A DNA stretch of 64,000 bases from Shewanella decolorationis S12 (GCF_000485795.1 NZ_AXZL01000076.1:248001-312000); one strand, 5' to 3'; counted from the stretch's first letter, positions 16,252 through 25,717 are shown. Notes: generated from the letters alone by a model not told the origin. Translations and numbers: made by a program.

Positions 16252-17952
16252 TTAACTTGCTCTAACCTTGAACTGATGCATTGCTTCACGTAACGCATTG
16301 GCTTGCTGAGATAGCGATTCACTGGCCTTTGTTGTCTCGAAGGCACTATTGAGAACAGACTCACCTGAATCACGAATGGTATTAATCCGCTCACTAATAT
16401 CCTCAGCTGTTACTGCTTGTTCCTCACTCGCAGTAGCAACCTGCGTATTTGCCTGAGACAATTGAGTTAAGGCGTCTGATATATCAAATAAATTTTGCTT
16501 TATTTGATTAACGAGTAAAGATGACTCATTGATTTGCTGCTCATTTTTACTGAATGAATCGACGGCAGACTTAGCGTCCAGCACTAAGGTTTGGATCAGC
16601 TCACTGATTTCCTGTGTGGCGGTTTGGCTTCGAGTCGCTAAGGCTCGCACCTCATCGGCAACCACAGCAAATCCCCTTCCCTGTTCACCAGCCCGCGCCG
16701 CTTCAATTGAAGCGTTTAAGGCAAGTAAATTGGTTTGGCCAGCAATAGCATCAACGACTGACACAAAATTTAAAATTTTGCTGGTACTAGATTGTAATTG
16801 TTGAATAAGTTGACTCGATTGCTGGGCACTAATCACTAATTGCTGGCTTATTTTCTCGCTGGCCTCCACCACATTACAACTTTGTTTAACGCGGTTTTCC
16901 GCTTGCCCAGAGGAATAAGATGTACTTTCAGCACTGCTTGCAACTTCAGTAATCGTCGCTGCCATCTGTGCCATAGAGGCGGCCACTTGGTCTGTATCGT
17001 CCTGCTGGCTCATGATGGCTTTTCGATTATTTTCTGCGACCGCATTCAATTCCGTCACCATAGAGGCGATTTCTTCACTGCGGCTGATAACTTGACCAAC
17101 AGTACGGCTAAGGGTCAACCCCATTTGATTCATACTCACCGTAAGCTCACCAAGCTCATCTTTAGATTCCACTTTGAGCTCTCGGCTAAAGTTTCCAGCC
17201 TCCATCATGGCTGCCGCGTTACGTAAACGCATAATCGAACGCACTATATATTGACTAAATGCGATACCAATGACTAAACCAAAAATCAACGCAATGGATG
17301 AAAGAATCATTAAGCCGTAAACTGCATGTTGTTCTTCATCCTCGGTAATACTGACTGCGGTTTGAGTCATTTCTTCTAAGCGCTCAGTAAACTGGCTCAA
17401 CTTTAAATTAAATTGGCTCTGGATACGTTCAAGCTCATCAACTTGCTGCACCAATTCCGTCGGGTTTACATGTTGTTGTATTGCACTGACGACAATAGCA
17501 AGCTTTGCATCATAATCGCGGTAAATTTGAATAATATTGGCAACTTCCTGGCTAAGTTGTTGTGTTTTTTCTAGTAATTCAGGAGCTTGCTGAACTGTTA
17601 ACGCCTCATTGAGTAGAGTTTGGGTTGACGTCAGTTCATTATTGATTCGCTCTTTATGCTGAATCACCTCAGCAATAAAGCCCTCAATTAATTTATCTTG
17701 AGCAGATACGGGGATTTCAGAGGCTCTGAAGGCTTTCTCAAGACTAACCGAACTTTCAAGCTGCCAGATAGTGACCTCACTTGATAGCTTCACCAATGGC
17801 AAATTCTCAGCAGTAATACCATGAATTTCATCGGCAACCCGCTTCATTTTAAGCAAACTAAATCCGGCTAATAGCAGGATAAGTATCAGCATAATGCCAA
17901 TAAGGCTGCTCATCTTATATTTGATCTGTAAATCTTTTAAAAAGCCAAGCAT
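16252..17952 (-). CDS. Methyl-accepting chemotaxis protein
   Basis: A 566-residue transmembrane chemoreceptor. TM1 is at about 17-36 (LIGIMLILILLLAGFSLL). A periplasmic helical domain of about 165 residues follows, resembling a four-helix bundle. TM2 is at about 210-230 (YGLMILSSIALIFGLVIGIAF), then a HAMP linker and a long cytoplasmic signalling helix pair. The hairpin tip carries the conserved AARAGEQGRGFAVVADEVRALA, and ASEEQAVTAEDIS is the usual adaptation region. The C-terminus has no CheR-tethering pentapeptide. The ligand cannot be told from sequence. No chemotaxis genes are adjacent, as is usual for scattered Shewanella receptors. Confidence 0.93.
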   Translation of the reverse strand: MLGFLKDLQIKYKMSSLIGIMLILILLLAGFSLLKMKRVADEIHGITAENLPLVKLSSEVTIWQLESSVSLEKAFRASEIPVSAQDKLIEGFIAEVIQHKERINNELTSTQTLLNEALTVQQAPELLEKTQQLSQEVANIIQIYRDYDAKLAIVVSAIQQHVNPTELVQQVDELERIQSQFNLKLSQFTERLEEMTQTAVSITEDEEQHAVYGLMILSSIALIFGLVIGIAFSQYIVRSIMRLRNAAAMMEAGNFSRELKVESKDELGELTVSMNQMGLTLSRTVGQVISRSEEIASMVTELNAVAENNRKAIMSQQDDTDQVAASMAQMAATITEVASSAESTSYSSGQAENRVKQSCNVVEASEKISQQLVISAQQSSQLIQQLQSSTSKILNFVSVVDAIAGQTNLLALNASIEAARAGEQGRGFAVVADEVRALATRSQTATQEISELIQTLVLDAKSAVDSFSKNEQQINESSLLVNQIKQNLFDISDALTQLSQANTQVATASEEQAVTAEDISERINTIRDSGESVLNSAFETTKASESLSQQANALREAMHQFKVRAS

Positions 17953-18162
17953 GGGGATGTCACTCCGACTGCAAATGTCTTATTTGTCTTTATTTAGCAT
18001 AGTCGGAGTTTTTGGCTTTGCAGTGACGTGCAAGCATGGCGAAACAAAAATAGTGACAATCTACAAACTTAACGTTTGAGTCTACGACTTAAGCATAAGG
18101 AGAAATTTGAGACTGAATCTTAGTTAAGCTAAACCGCCATAATAAGAGAGTGGGGAAATAAA

Positions 18163-18240
18163 CGTTGGGATGCCATAAACGCCCGCAAAAACTTGCATTC
18201 GACGGGAAGATATCCGAAGATCCCAACGCCTTTTTATTGC
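18163..18240 (+). promoter_or_regulatory. Structured, terminator-like leader just upstream of csdA
   Basis: CGTTGGGAT (18163-18171) is perfectly complementary to ATCCCAACG (18220-18228). It encloses CCCG (18182-18185) with CGGG (18203-18206) and an inner GCAA/TTGC. The outer stem is followed by CCTTTTTATT and then the csdA ATG 24 bases after the stem. This could be an attenuator, a leader sensor or the end of a small RNA. The remainder of 17953-18162 shows only the divergent promoter area. Confidence 0.5.
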
Positions 18241-18252
18241 GTAAAGCCCTAG

Positions 18253-19500
18253 ATGACACACTCAACCTCGACCGACACAGCATTGTCCGATAGCCATAGC
18301 CAAATCCGCGCGCAATTTCCTACCCTCTCGCAAATGTTGGGCGACTATCCCCTGTGTTATCTCGATACTGCTGCCACCAGCCAAAAGCCGCAATCCGTGT
18401 TAGATGCCATGGCGCAGTATTACCTGAACGACAATGCCAATGTGCACCGCGCGGCGCACCAATTGTCGGCGCGCGCGACCTCTAGCTACGAGAAGGTTCG
18501 CGATGAGTTACAAGGGTTTATTAATGCTAAACGCCGCGAAGAAATCATCTTCACCCATGGCACTACTGAGTCGATCAATTTAGTTGCCTATGGCTTAACG
18601 CCACAGATTGCAGCGGGCGATCTGATTTTGATCGATACCGCCGCCCACCACGCCAACATAGTGCCGTGGCAAGAATTGGCAAAACGCACGGGCGCCATTA
18701 TTAAACCTATTCCTCTCGATAAGGATTGCAGGCTCGATCGCCATGCCTATCAAGTATTGCTCGCCCTCAAGCCCAAGGTAGTTGCCCTGTGCCATGTGTC
18801 GAACGCCTTAGGCACAGTGAATCCAGTTGTCGAGTTAGTGCAGCAAGCCAAGGCGCAGGGGGCCATCACCTTAGTCGATGGGGCGCAGGCGGTTGCACAT
18901 TTAAGCTTAGATATGGCCGCTATCGATTGTGATTTTTATGTGTTTTCAGGCCATAAGATGTATGGTCCAACCGGCATTGGTGTACTTTATGGCCGCTTCG
19001 ATAAGTTAGATCTGCTCACGCCACTGTTAACGGGCGGTGAGATGATTAAACGAGTGAGTTTCGATGGCACCGAGTTTGGCAGTTTGCCTAATCGCTTAGA
19101 GACAGGCACCCCGCCCATCAGTGAAGTCATCGGCCTAGGCGCCGCTATCCGCTTTTTGCAACAACACTTAACGCCTGACGTTCAGGCCCACGAGGCAGAA
19201 CTACTGCAGTATTTACAGCAGCAGCTGCGCGCCCTCGGAGATGTGCATCTCTATGCTGCCCATAGTGATAATCTCGGTGCGGTCGCCTTTAATCTGGGCG
19301 ATGAACACCATCAGGATGTCGGGATTTTATTAGACCAACAAGGCGTTGCCGTGCGCTGCGGCCATCACTGTGCCATGCCCTTGATGCAAAGCCTTAACCT
19401 GAAGGGCTGCTGCCGCGCATCGATTGGGATCTACACCAATAAAGCCGATATCGACCGCTTTATTGCCGCCTTAGCCTCAGTCAAAGAGTTGCTGCTCTAA
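18253..19500 (+). CDS. csdA: Cysteine desulfurase CsdA (SufS-like class V aminotransferase)
   Basis: A PLP enzyme that takes sulfur from cysteine as a protein persulfide. Family marks in order: LDTAATSQKP near residue 38, NVHRAAHQLS, the PLP-stacking stretch DTAAHHANIVPW, VDGAQAVAHL, PLP lysine in SGHKMYGPTG at about 238, and the persulfide cysteine in RCGHHCAMP at about 371. The Cys-containing loop is the short group II form, and the following sulfur-acceptor gene identifies the pair as CsdA/CsdE rather than IscS. The next gene starts 68 bp downstream in the same direction. The start at 18253 has no strong Shine-Dalgarno sequence and lies directly behind a strong hairpin. Confidence 0.93.
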   Translation: MTHSTSTDTALSDSHSQIRAQFPTLSQMLGDYPLCYLDTAATSQKPQSVLDAMAQYYLNDNANVHRAAHQLSARATSSYEKVRDELQGFINAKRREEIIFTHGTTESINLVAYGLTPQIAAGDLILIDTAAHHANIVPWQELAKRTGAIIKPIPLDKDCRLDRHAYQVLLALKPKVVALCHVSNALGTVNPVVELVQQAKAQGAITLVDGAQAVAHLSLDMAAIDCDFYVFSGHKMYGPTGIGVLYGRFDKLDLLTPLLTGGEMIKRVSFDGTEFGSLPNRLETGTPPISEVIGLGAAIRFLQQHLTPDVQAHEAELLQYLQQQLRALGDVHLYAAHSDNLGAVAFNLGDEHHQDVGILLDQQGVAVRCGHHCAMPLMQSLNLKGCCRASIGIYTNKADIDRFIAALASVKELLL

Positions 19501-19568
19501 TCCGCTTGCTAAGGGTTAATATCATTGCGCCATCAGGCAACACGCTTAAAAAAGAGGACATTTTCCCC

Positions 19569-20012
19569 ATGACATTGCCAATCATGCCCGCTGCCACCGA
19601 GTTTGATTACTCCGTTGAGGATTCATCGAGCCTGTTAGCCCGTTTTGAACAAGCACCAAACTGGCAGGAAAGATATCGCCAAATCATGTTATTAGGTAAA
19701 ACCTTACCGAGTTTAGCGGATGAATTTCGCATTGAGGCCGCCCAAGTCAAAGGCTGCGAGAGTGATGCCTGGCTGTACCATATTGAGCGAGACGCTAAGC
19801 ATTATTTTCTAGCGGATAGCGATGCGCGCATCGTCAAGGGGTTAATCGGTTTACTGCTGAGTGCCTGTCACGGCAAACAGAGCGACGAGATACTCGCCTT
19901 CGACCCTTCCACCTATTTCAAACAATTAGGGCTTGAGGGCCAATTAAGTCCCTCGCGCACCAATGGCTTACATGCCTTAGCCAAGGCAATGATTGATGCG
20001 GTAAAACCCTAA
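19569..20012 (+). CDS. csdE: Sulfur acceptor protein CsdE (SufE family)
   Basis: A 147-residue SufE-fold protein that accepts the persulfide from CsdA and stimulates its activity. The acceptor cysteine is in VKGCESDAWL. Helical flanking sequences (WQERYRQIMLLGKTLP and SPSRTNGLHALAKAM) are typical of the family. The frame could start at 19506, but AGAGGA lies 9 nt before ATG 19569 and the shorter form matches family length. It probably forms an operon with csdA and acts in a sulfur-transfer branch separate from isc. Confidence 0.92.
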   Translation: MTLPIMPAATEFDYSVEDSSSLLARFEQAPNWQERYRQIMLLGKTLPSLADEFRIEAAQVKGCESDAWLYHIERDAKHYFLADSDARIVKGLIGLLLSACHGKQSDEILAFDPSTYFKQLGLEGQLSPSRTNGLHALAKAMIDAVKP

Positions 20013-20122
20013 ATCAATCTGTGGGTTAAATCGGTAAAAGAGGGATTTAATCAAAGACTTCTACGCCTTAACAGGGTATAAAGAAGTAAAAATTAGCTTC
20101 ATCTGAAGGAGAGCGCACGCCC

Positions 20123-21286
20123 ATGAAGGCTGTCAATCAAGATCGTCGAACGCTGTTAAAAGGGATTGGCGCAGCCACGCTACTTTGCCCCTTTGCCAGT
20201 TTCTCCAGCCTTGCTGCACCGCGCTCTCGGCGCTTATATATCGATGGTTTATCCTTTTTGCCCGATGACTTAGCCGATGTTCCTGCATCTGGGCTCGATG
20301 CCTTTTTATGTGATATCTCCGCCATCGAAACCATTGAACAAGCCGACGGTACCTTAAACTACAAACGCACCTACAAAGCCTGCATGGAAAGCATCCAGCA
20401 AGCCGCGAAACGTGTCAGCGAACACCCTGACATTCTCCTGCAAGGCTTAACCGGACGCGATATCCAATTGGCGAGGGAGAGCAATCGCACTGCGGTTTTC
20501 TTCCAAATCCAAGGCGCGGATTGCGTTGAAGAAGACAGCGAGGCCAACCAATGGGCCCGCGTCGATGAGTTTCACCGCCAAGGTCTGCGAGCACTGCAGC
20601 TCACCCACCATTACGGCAATACCTTTGCGGGCGGCGCCCTCGATAACGATGCCAATGGCGGACTGAATAAACCTCTTACGGCACATGGCCGTGTACTGAT
20701 TGAAAAACTCAATCATGCCAATATCTTAGTCGATGTCAGCCACTCAAGTGCCCAAACCGCGTTAGACGTTGCCAAACTCAGCCGCACACCCATAGTCCAA
20801 AGTCATGGCGCCGCGCGTGGTATTGTCAAACATGCCCGCTGCAGCCCCGATGAAGTGATCCGCGCCATTGCCGATTCAGGCGGCGTGTTCGGGGTCTTTA
20901 TGATGAGCTTTTGGCTCACCAACAAAGCCGTCCCGACCGTTGATGACTATATCCGCCAGTTAGAATATGTGGCCCGTGTCGGTGGGGTCGATTGTGTCGC
21001 CATCGCCAATGATTATCCGCTCAGAGGCCAAGAAAATCTGTTAGCCCTGAATAACGACAATGCCCAGGGCGTGAAGGAATATCAAGAATGGTGGTACAGC
21101 CTAAGGGCTAAAAAAGTGTTAGGGTTTGATGCGGAGCCAAGGCATGTGGTCATTCCCGAGCTAAACCATATCGAGCGTATGAGCCGTATCGACGATGCAT
21201 TAGCTAAGGCCCGCTTTAAGTCGACCGATCGCGACCGCTTTATGGGCGGTAACTGGCAAAGAGTGCTCAATCAGGTACTCATCTAA
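20123..21286 (+). CDS. Secreted M19 (renal dipeptidase) family protein with missing metal ligands
   Basis: The N-terminus DRRTLLKGIGAATLLCPF is a twin-arginine signal, so the protein is exported folded. The fold is the M19 dipeptidase barrel: LVDVSHSS and IVQSHGAARGIVKHAR carry the two usual His ligands and the substrate Arg region, and IANDYP fits the Asp position. However, the first-strand HxD motif (DGHxD in the family) is here DGLSF, with Leu43 and Phe45, and the bridging Glu is Gln (QIQG, Gln130). A two-zinc site therefore looks impossible. It may be a one-metal enzyme, a binding protein or inactive. Length (387 aa) is normal. GAGAG precedes the start. Close relatives in Shewanella are usually named dipeptidase. 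Confidence 0.8.
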   Translation: MKAVNQDRRTLLKGIGAATLLCPFASFSSLAAPRSRRLYIDGLSFLPDDLADVPASGLDAFLCDISAIETIEQADGTLNYKRTYKACMESIQQAAKRVSEHPDILLQGLTGRDIQLARESNRTAVFFQIQGADCVEEDSEANQWARVDEFHRQGLRALQLTHHYGNTFAGGALDNDANGGLNKPLTAHGRVLIEKLNHANILVDVSHSSAQTALDVAKLSRTPIVQSHGAARGIVKHARCSPDEVIRAIADSGGVFGVFMMSFWLTNKAVPTVDDYIRQLEYVARVGGVDCVAIANDYPLRGQENLLALNNDNAQGVKEYQEWWYSLRAKKVLGFDAEPRHVVIPELNHIERMSRIDDALAKARFKSTDRDRFMGGNWQRVLNQVLI

Positions 21287-21343
21287 GCGCGCTAACAACG
21301 TCATGGTTGAATTGCGAATAATCACACGAATAAATGGACCGTC

Positions 21344-22516
21344 ATGCTGACCACCCTAGCCATCTCTAACTATCGCACCTTAAGGGAGATAGTCTTACCC
21401 CTTGGACGCCTGAACCTAGTGACTGGCGCTAACGGGAGTGGCAAATCTAATTTATACAAAGCATTACGTCTATTGGCGCAAACGGCGCAGGGTGGCGTAG
21501 TCAATGCTTTGGCGCAGGAAGGCGGCTTAGACTCCTGTTTTTGGGCAGGACCAGAAAATCTCACCAAGGGCATGTTAGCGGGCGACACGCCAATTGAAGC
21601 GACGGTCAGACAAGCGCCCAAACGCCTAAAACTGGGATTTGCGGGTGAAGATTTTAGTTATCTGATTGAACTTGGCCTCCCCAAACCGGACTCCACCACC
21701 CTATTTGGCTTAGATCCGCAAATTAAACGCGAGGCGATTTGGAATGGCCCCAAATATCGCCCCGCCAGCGTGTTAGTGGAGCGCCGCGGCCCTATGGTGA
21801 AGAGTCGTAGCCCTGAGGGACAAGGTTGGCTCACCTTGAGCGCCCATCTGCAAAGCGGTGACAGTATTTTTACCGAACTTGCCGATCCTGAGCGTAGCCC
21901 TGAAGTGTTAACGCTAAGGGATAGCATTCGCGCTTGGCGCTTTTACGATCATTTTCGAACCGATGCCGAAGCGGCAGCGCGTCGTCCGCAGCTCGGGACA
22001 GCCACGCCCGTATTGCACCATGACGGTCGAGATCTCCCCTCTGCCATACAAACCATTTTTGAGATTGGCGATAAAGCGGCATTTGATCATGCGGTGACCG
22101 ATGCTTTTCCGGGAGCCAAGGTGCGTATCACGCCCCAAGCGGGCGGGATACTCCAACTCGAATTCCACCAGCAGGGCTTGTTAAGGCCACTACATGCCAG
22201 TGAACTCTCAGACGGTACCCTGAGGTATTTACTGCTTATCGCCGCATTGCTCACCCCAAGACCACCCGAGCTAATGGTATTAAACGAGCCCGAAACCAGC
22301 CTGCACCCCGACTTATTGCCCGCTTTAGCTCGGCTTATCGCTAAGGCTTCCGAGGGTTGTCAGCTTTGGGTCGTGTCCCACGCTAACCGCTTGATTAATG
22401 CCTTGAGTCAGTTTGAGCATTGCAATACCTTGGCACTCGATAAAAATCTAGGGCAAACCCAAATTGTGGGGCAGGATTTACTCAATACGCCGAGCTGGCA
22501 ATGGCAACTCAAATAA
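21344..22516 (+). CDS. RecF/OLD-like AAA ATPase
   Basis: A 390-residue SMC/RecF-type ATPase. Walker A is GANGSGKSN at about residues 29-37 after the usual LTTLAISNYRTLREI strand. The signature-like ELSDGTLRYLLL, Walker B LMVLNEPETSLHPD and switch His in VVSHANRL are near the C-terminus. There is no TOPRIM nuclease domain, unlike OLD proteins. It belongs to the large group of single ATPases of unknown role, some of which sit in defence or DNA-repair loci. The neighbours here are housekeeping genes, so no partner nuclease is suggested. It starts 57 bp after the M19 gene, so co-transcription is possible. Confidence 0.85.
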   Translation: MLTTLAISNYRTLREIVLPLGRLNLVTGANGSGKSNLYKALRLLAQTAQGGVVNALAQEGGLDSCFWAGPENLTKGMLAGDTPIEATVRQAPKRLKLGFAGEDFSYLIELGLPKPDSTTLFGLDPQIKREAIWNGPKYRPASVLVERRGPMVKSRSPEGQGWLTLSAHLQSGDSIFTELADPERSPEVLTLRDSIRAWRFYDHFRTDAEAAARRPQLGTATPVLHHDGRDLPSAIQTIFEIGDKAAFDHAVTDAFPGAKVRITPQAGGILQLEFHQQGLLRPLHASELSDGTLRYLLLIAALLTPRPPELMVLNEPETSLHPDLLPALARLIAKASEGCQLWVVSHANRLINALSQFEHCNTLALDKNLGQTQIVGQDLLNTPSWQWQLK

Positions 22517-22540
22517 CCGTAGATATATAGAATCTCTGCA

Positions 22541-22864
22541 TCATTCAGCATCGTAAAACACGGCCAGCCACAGGGTTTCACCCTCTGAACTGGTCGACGC
22601 GACTCTGTGCTTTTGATGCGGCGCTAGGGTGAGATAATCCCCTGATTTTAGGGTAACTATCTGAGCATCTTCAAATTCGAGCTGTGCCTCCCCTTTAAGC
22701 AACATCACCCATTCATATTGTGTTTGATCGTACCACTCCCCCTCTGGGGTCGAATGACCTTGCGAGATAATCCGCTCGATCTTCACCTTGCCGTTGCCAG
22801 CAAGGGTTTCGAATACTTCTTGTGATAAATCATCGGGGAGTGACTGATAAAAATTTTGTAGCAT
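22541..22864 (-). CDS. Small cupin-domain protein
   Basis: A 107-residue single-domain cupin. The first motif is represented by the region ending YEWVMLLKGEAQLEFED and the second by GDYLTLAPHQKHRVAST. Only the second-motif His residues (H in PHQKHRV) are obvious, so the metal site may be incomplete. The substrate is unknown. It is convergent with the ATPase gene (gap 24 bp) and divergent from the MORN-repeat gene. Many Shewanella genomes carry such a stand-alone cupin annotated only by domain. Confidence 0.8.
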   Translation of the reverse strand: MLQNFYQSLPDDLSQEVFETLAGNGKVKIERIISQGHSTPEGEWYDQTQYEWVMLLKGEAQLEFEDAQIVTLKSGDYLTLAPHQKHRVASTSSEGETLWLAVFYDAE

Positions 22865-23009
22865 CTTGAATCCTTATCATGACTCGAGGGCAAGATAATC
22901 TATTGAGAAACCAAAGTATAAACCGTTATCATAGGCGCTCTTAGGGCTAAGAGCCTTATGAGATGACAAAAAAGATCGTTGGATCATATGGATATGGAGA
23001 AGTTAACCT

Positions 23010-25280
23010 ATGTCGTTGTTTCGCGCATTTAAAACTAAGTTATTTAATGCCAAAGAAAATAGCTGCGCCCATCAAGACATACCTCTTCAAACCTCCCCCA
23101 ATCCCGCTCCATTCCCTTCCAGTACGTTCAAGCCCTATTTTAGTCTTGCCATTCAAGCGACTCCGGCGCAAGCCACTCATTCAGAAACCCATAAAGAGTT
23201 TACCCGCCACTACTTCGACAACCCGCAAACGATCGAGCTACTCGGTTGGGAGCGAGAGCATGAATCCTGTACCTTCCACGAGACCCAATTTGACCGCATA
23301 GAGATACACGGCCCAGTGCAAGATTTTTATCTCGGTCAGGATAAGATCTGTAGCCTAGAGCCGGATGCTGATGCGGCGGCAACTCAAGCACGATGGAAAG
23401 TGGCACTGGTAAACCCGCAAGAATTAGTGATCTGCCGTTTTCATGTCGATGCCGAGCACAGAGTCCAAGGCGATATGCAGGACTTCGGCAGTCTCACGGG
23501 CAAACTGCAACGGACATTCCATCAGATTGAGACAGAGCAAGGTCAGAATCTACTCAGAATTGTCACCCAATCCCCCAACCTCACTCAGGCAGTCGATTGT
23601 AATTACTTTGGTGAGCGCAACGGCATCACTCGCCAATTCAATGCCTTAGGTGTACTGCAATTTGAGGGTAATTTTATTAATGATCAACAACTTGGCCGCC
23701 AAACTTGGTATGACCATGAAGCAAAAATCAACCAAGTCGAGGAGCGCCACTCCGAGGGGATGCTACTAACCCGCTACTATAGTAATGGCCAGATAAGGGA
23801 AACTGCAGAAAAGGATAGCGAAGATAATTATATCAACCAGTTAACTCGCTATTATGAATCAGGCGCCCTGTGGCTAATACGCCCCATGCAGGCGGGGAAA
23901 ATCCATGGCACCGAACATATCTACTATGAAGATGGCACGCTGCAGGCCGAATTAAGCTATGACATGGGAGAGCTGGTTAAAGAGCTTTGGTACCATTCCA
24001 ACGGTAATCTAAAGCAAGAAGTCCATCTCGATGCAGCGGGAAAATGCCTCGAAACCTATTACGAAGATGGCCAACTCGCCTGGCGGGAACAGCTCAATCC
24101 ACAGGGGTTAAATTGCGGTCTACGCCAGGAATGGCACCCCAATGGCGTGCTGGCAAATCAACTCAATTTTGTTGATGGGGTTGCCCATGGCAATAGCGAG
24201 AAATGGTATCCGAACGGGCAGCTTGAACAATGCATTCCCTTTGAAAATGGCCATGAGCAGGGTCTTGCTACTTGGTACCATGAAAATGGTCAACTCTCCC
24301 TTGAAATCTACCTTGAAAAGGGCTTAAGAGAAGGCCTTTTCCGCAGCTATTACGAAAGCGGCGTATTGTCAGCCGAGGGCCAATATCAGCGTAACCTCTC
24401 TATAGCGCCCTTTATCGAATACTATGAAAACCAGCAAATTCAAATGTATTTGCCCCACACTCAAGGCAATCGCGATGGCACTGCTCGCTGGTTTTATGAA
24501 GACGGTACCATCAAGACGATTGCTGAATATGTTGTCCGTGATGGCCAAGGTTACCTTAAGGAACGCTCCTCCTATAACAAGCAAGGTGTTCTCGAATCTT
24601 TTGAGAGCCACTCCAACACCCGTTGCGGCTATCATCTTGAGGATAATCAACGGGAATATTATCAAACGGGTCACCCAGATACTCGCATCGAATACTATGA
24701 GGATGGGGCTATCCGTTGGCTGCTCACTCGCCTAGACGAGAACCTATTCAGCTCAAAAGCCTTTTCAAAGCAAGGCGAATTGCTCGAGTCTGGCTTTGTA
24801 AAAGTGATAGAAAACGATTATCAGGATGTCGGCCACTGGCAACGTTTTACACCGCAAGGCCAGTTACAACGCGAAGCCTGGCTCAGTGACGATGGCAAGC
24901 TCAATGAAACCCGCCACTATTTTGATTTAGCCGAGCAGGAACAGACGATGGCAGCGGAAACCAAGCTCAATGACAATAAGCTTATTGTCGAGGCAACGGC
25001 TAGGGCCAATGATACTAAGGAGCCTCAAACGTCGGCGCCAATCCTTAGTTACCATTTAATATTCGACCCAGATAGCCAACTCTATGCCATGAAACGCTAT
25101 CATCCGAATCGTCAAATCGCCGAAGAAGGCAACTTACTTTTTCAGGGGCAAGAACACTTTTGGGTGGGGATCCACAATAAGTACGATAAACAAGGCCGGC
25201 TCGAATTATCCGAAACCTATACTATGAATGGTGAACCGATAGAACAGTCCAACGGTTCAAACCATAGAGTCTTGAATTGA
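23010..25280 (+). CDS. Large MORN/YwqK-repeat protein
   Basis: A 756-residue protein with many copies of a ~22-residue repeat of the type YxxNGQLxxxxxFxNGxxxGxxxWY (for example WYPNGQLEQCIPFENGHEQG, WYHENGQLSLEIYLEKG, YYEDGTLQAELSYDMGE). These are MORN_2 repeats, as in the so-called YwqK antitoxin family. There is no signal peptide, and the N-terminal 200 residues are not repetitive. The start at 23010 has GGAGA a few bases upstream. The toxin-antitoxin name of the family is a database label; no toxin gene is next to it. It may bind membrane lipid or another protein. The 34 bp behind it and the PH-domain gene end are convergent. Confidence 0.82.
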   Translation: MSLFRAFKTKLFNAKENSCAHQDIPLQTSPNPAPFPSSTFKPYFSLAIQATPAQATHSETHKEFTRHYFDNPQTIELLGWEREHESCTFHETQFDRIEIHGPVQDFYLGQDKICSLEPDADAAATQARWKVALVNPQELVICRFHVDAEHRVQGDMQDFGSLTGKLQRTFHQIETEQGQNLLRIVTQSPNLTQAVDCNYFGERNGITRQFNALGVLQFEGNFINDQQLGRQTWYDHEAKINQVEERHSEGMLLTRYYSNGQIRETAEKDSEDNYINQLTRYYESGALWLIRPMQAGKIHGTEHIYYEDGTLQAELSYDMGELVKELWYHSNGNLKQEVHLDAAGKCLETYYEDGQLAWREQLNPQGLNCGLRQEWHPNGVLANQLNFVDGVAHGNSEKWYPNGQLEQCIPFENGHEQGLATWYHENGQLSLEIYLEKGLREGLFRSYYESGVLSAEGQYQRNLSIAPFIEYYENQQIQMYLPHTQGNRDGTARWFYEDGTIKTIAEYVVRDGQGYLKERSSYNKQGVLESFESHSNTRCGYHLEDNQREYYQTGHPDTRIEYYEDGAIRWLLTRLDENLFSSKAFSKQGELLESGFVKVIENDYQDVGHWQRFTPQGQLQREAWLSDDGKLNETRHYFDLAEQEQTMAAETKLNDNKLIVEATARANDTKEPQTSAPILSYHLIFDPDSQLYAMKRYHPNRQIAEEGNLLFQGQEHFWVGIHNKYDKQGRLELSETYTMNGEPIEQSNGSNHRVLN

Positions 25281-25342
25281 TTGAATATCAGCAAGTCAAT
25301 TCGGCGATGACCTGCTGATAACTCAATCGCAAAAGTGAGTAG

Positions 25343-25717
25343 TTAGAGCGCGAACGTCGCTATGGTCTTTTGGATCCCAACGACATCGGTGCCTCGTTTG
25401 AGCTCTTTGACCAGAGGATCACTTTGGCCAGAGATCCAGATCCTAAGCTCGGCATCCATATCGAAATGGCCTGTGGTTTCCACTTCAAAATGGGTAATGG
25501 ATTTATAGGGGACTGAATGATAGCTGGTTTTCTTGCCCGTTAGTCCTTGCTTATCGATTAAGATCAAGCGTTTGTTGGTAAATACAAACAGATCGCGGAT
25601 CACTTTATAGGCCAGTTTTAATTCTTCTTGAATGCCCATAATTGGGCGCAGCTCTTCGGCCAGTTCCTGTAAATCGACCTCTGACGCATTCCCCAGTAAC
25701 CCATCTAACAATCCCAT
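25343..25717 (-). CDS. Bacterial PH-domain protein
   Basis: A 124-residue protein consisting of a short helical start (MGLLDGLLGNASEVDLQELAEELR) and a bacterial pleckstrin-homology-like domain: LAYKVIRDLFVFTNKRLILIDKQG, then YHSVPYKSITHFEVET and a closing helix. The motif FTNKRLILID is diagnostic for the bPH families (YvbH/YokE-like). Function is not established; some members oligomerise into rings. It is monocistronic. Confidence 0.88.
   Translation of the reverse strand: MGLLDGLLGNASEVDLQELAEELRPIMGIQEELKLAYKVIRDLFVFTNKRLILIDKQGLTGKKTSYHSVPYKSITHFEVETTGHFDMDAELRIWISGQSDPLVKELKRGTDVVGIQKTIATFAL

Noticed and set aside
21344..22516. OLD-type anti-phage defence ATPase
   Set aside because: It has no TOPRIM nuclease domain and no partner nuclease or helicase next to it; neighbours are housekeeping genes.
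23010..25280. YwqK toxin-antitoxin pair
   Set aside because: The neighbouring genes are a cupin and a PH-domain protein on the opposite strand; no small toxin gene could be found.
25288..25321. Hairpin TATCAGCA/TGCTGATA between the MORN-repeat and PH-domain genes as a terminator
   Set aside because: There is no T run on either strand and the loop is long; it may be incidental.
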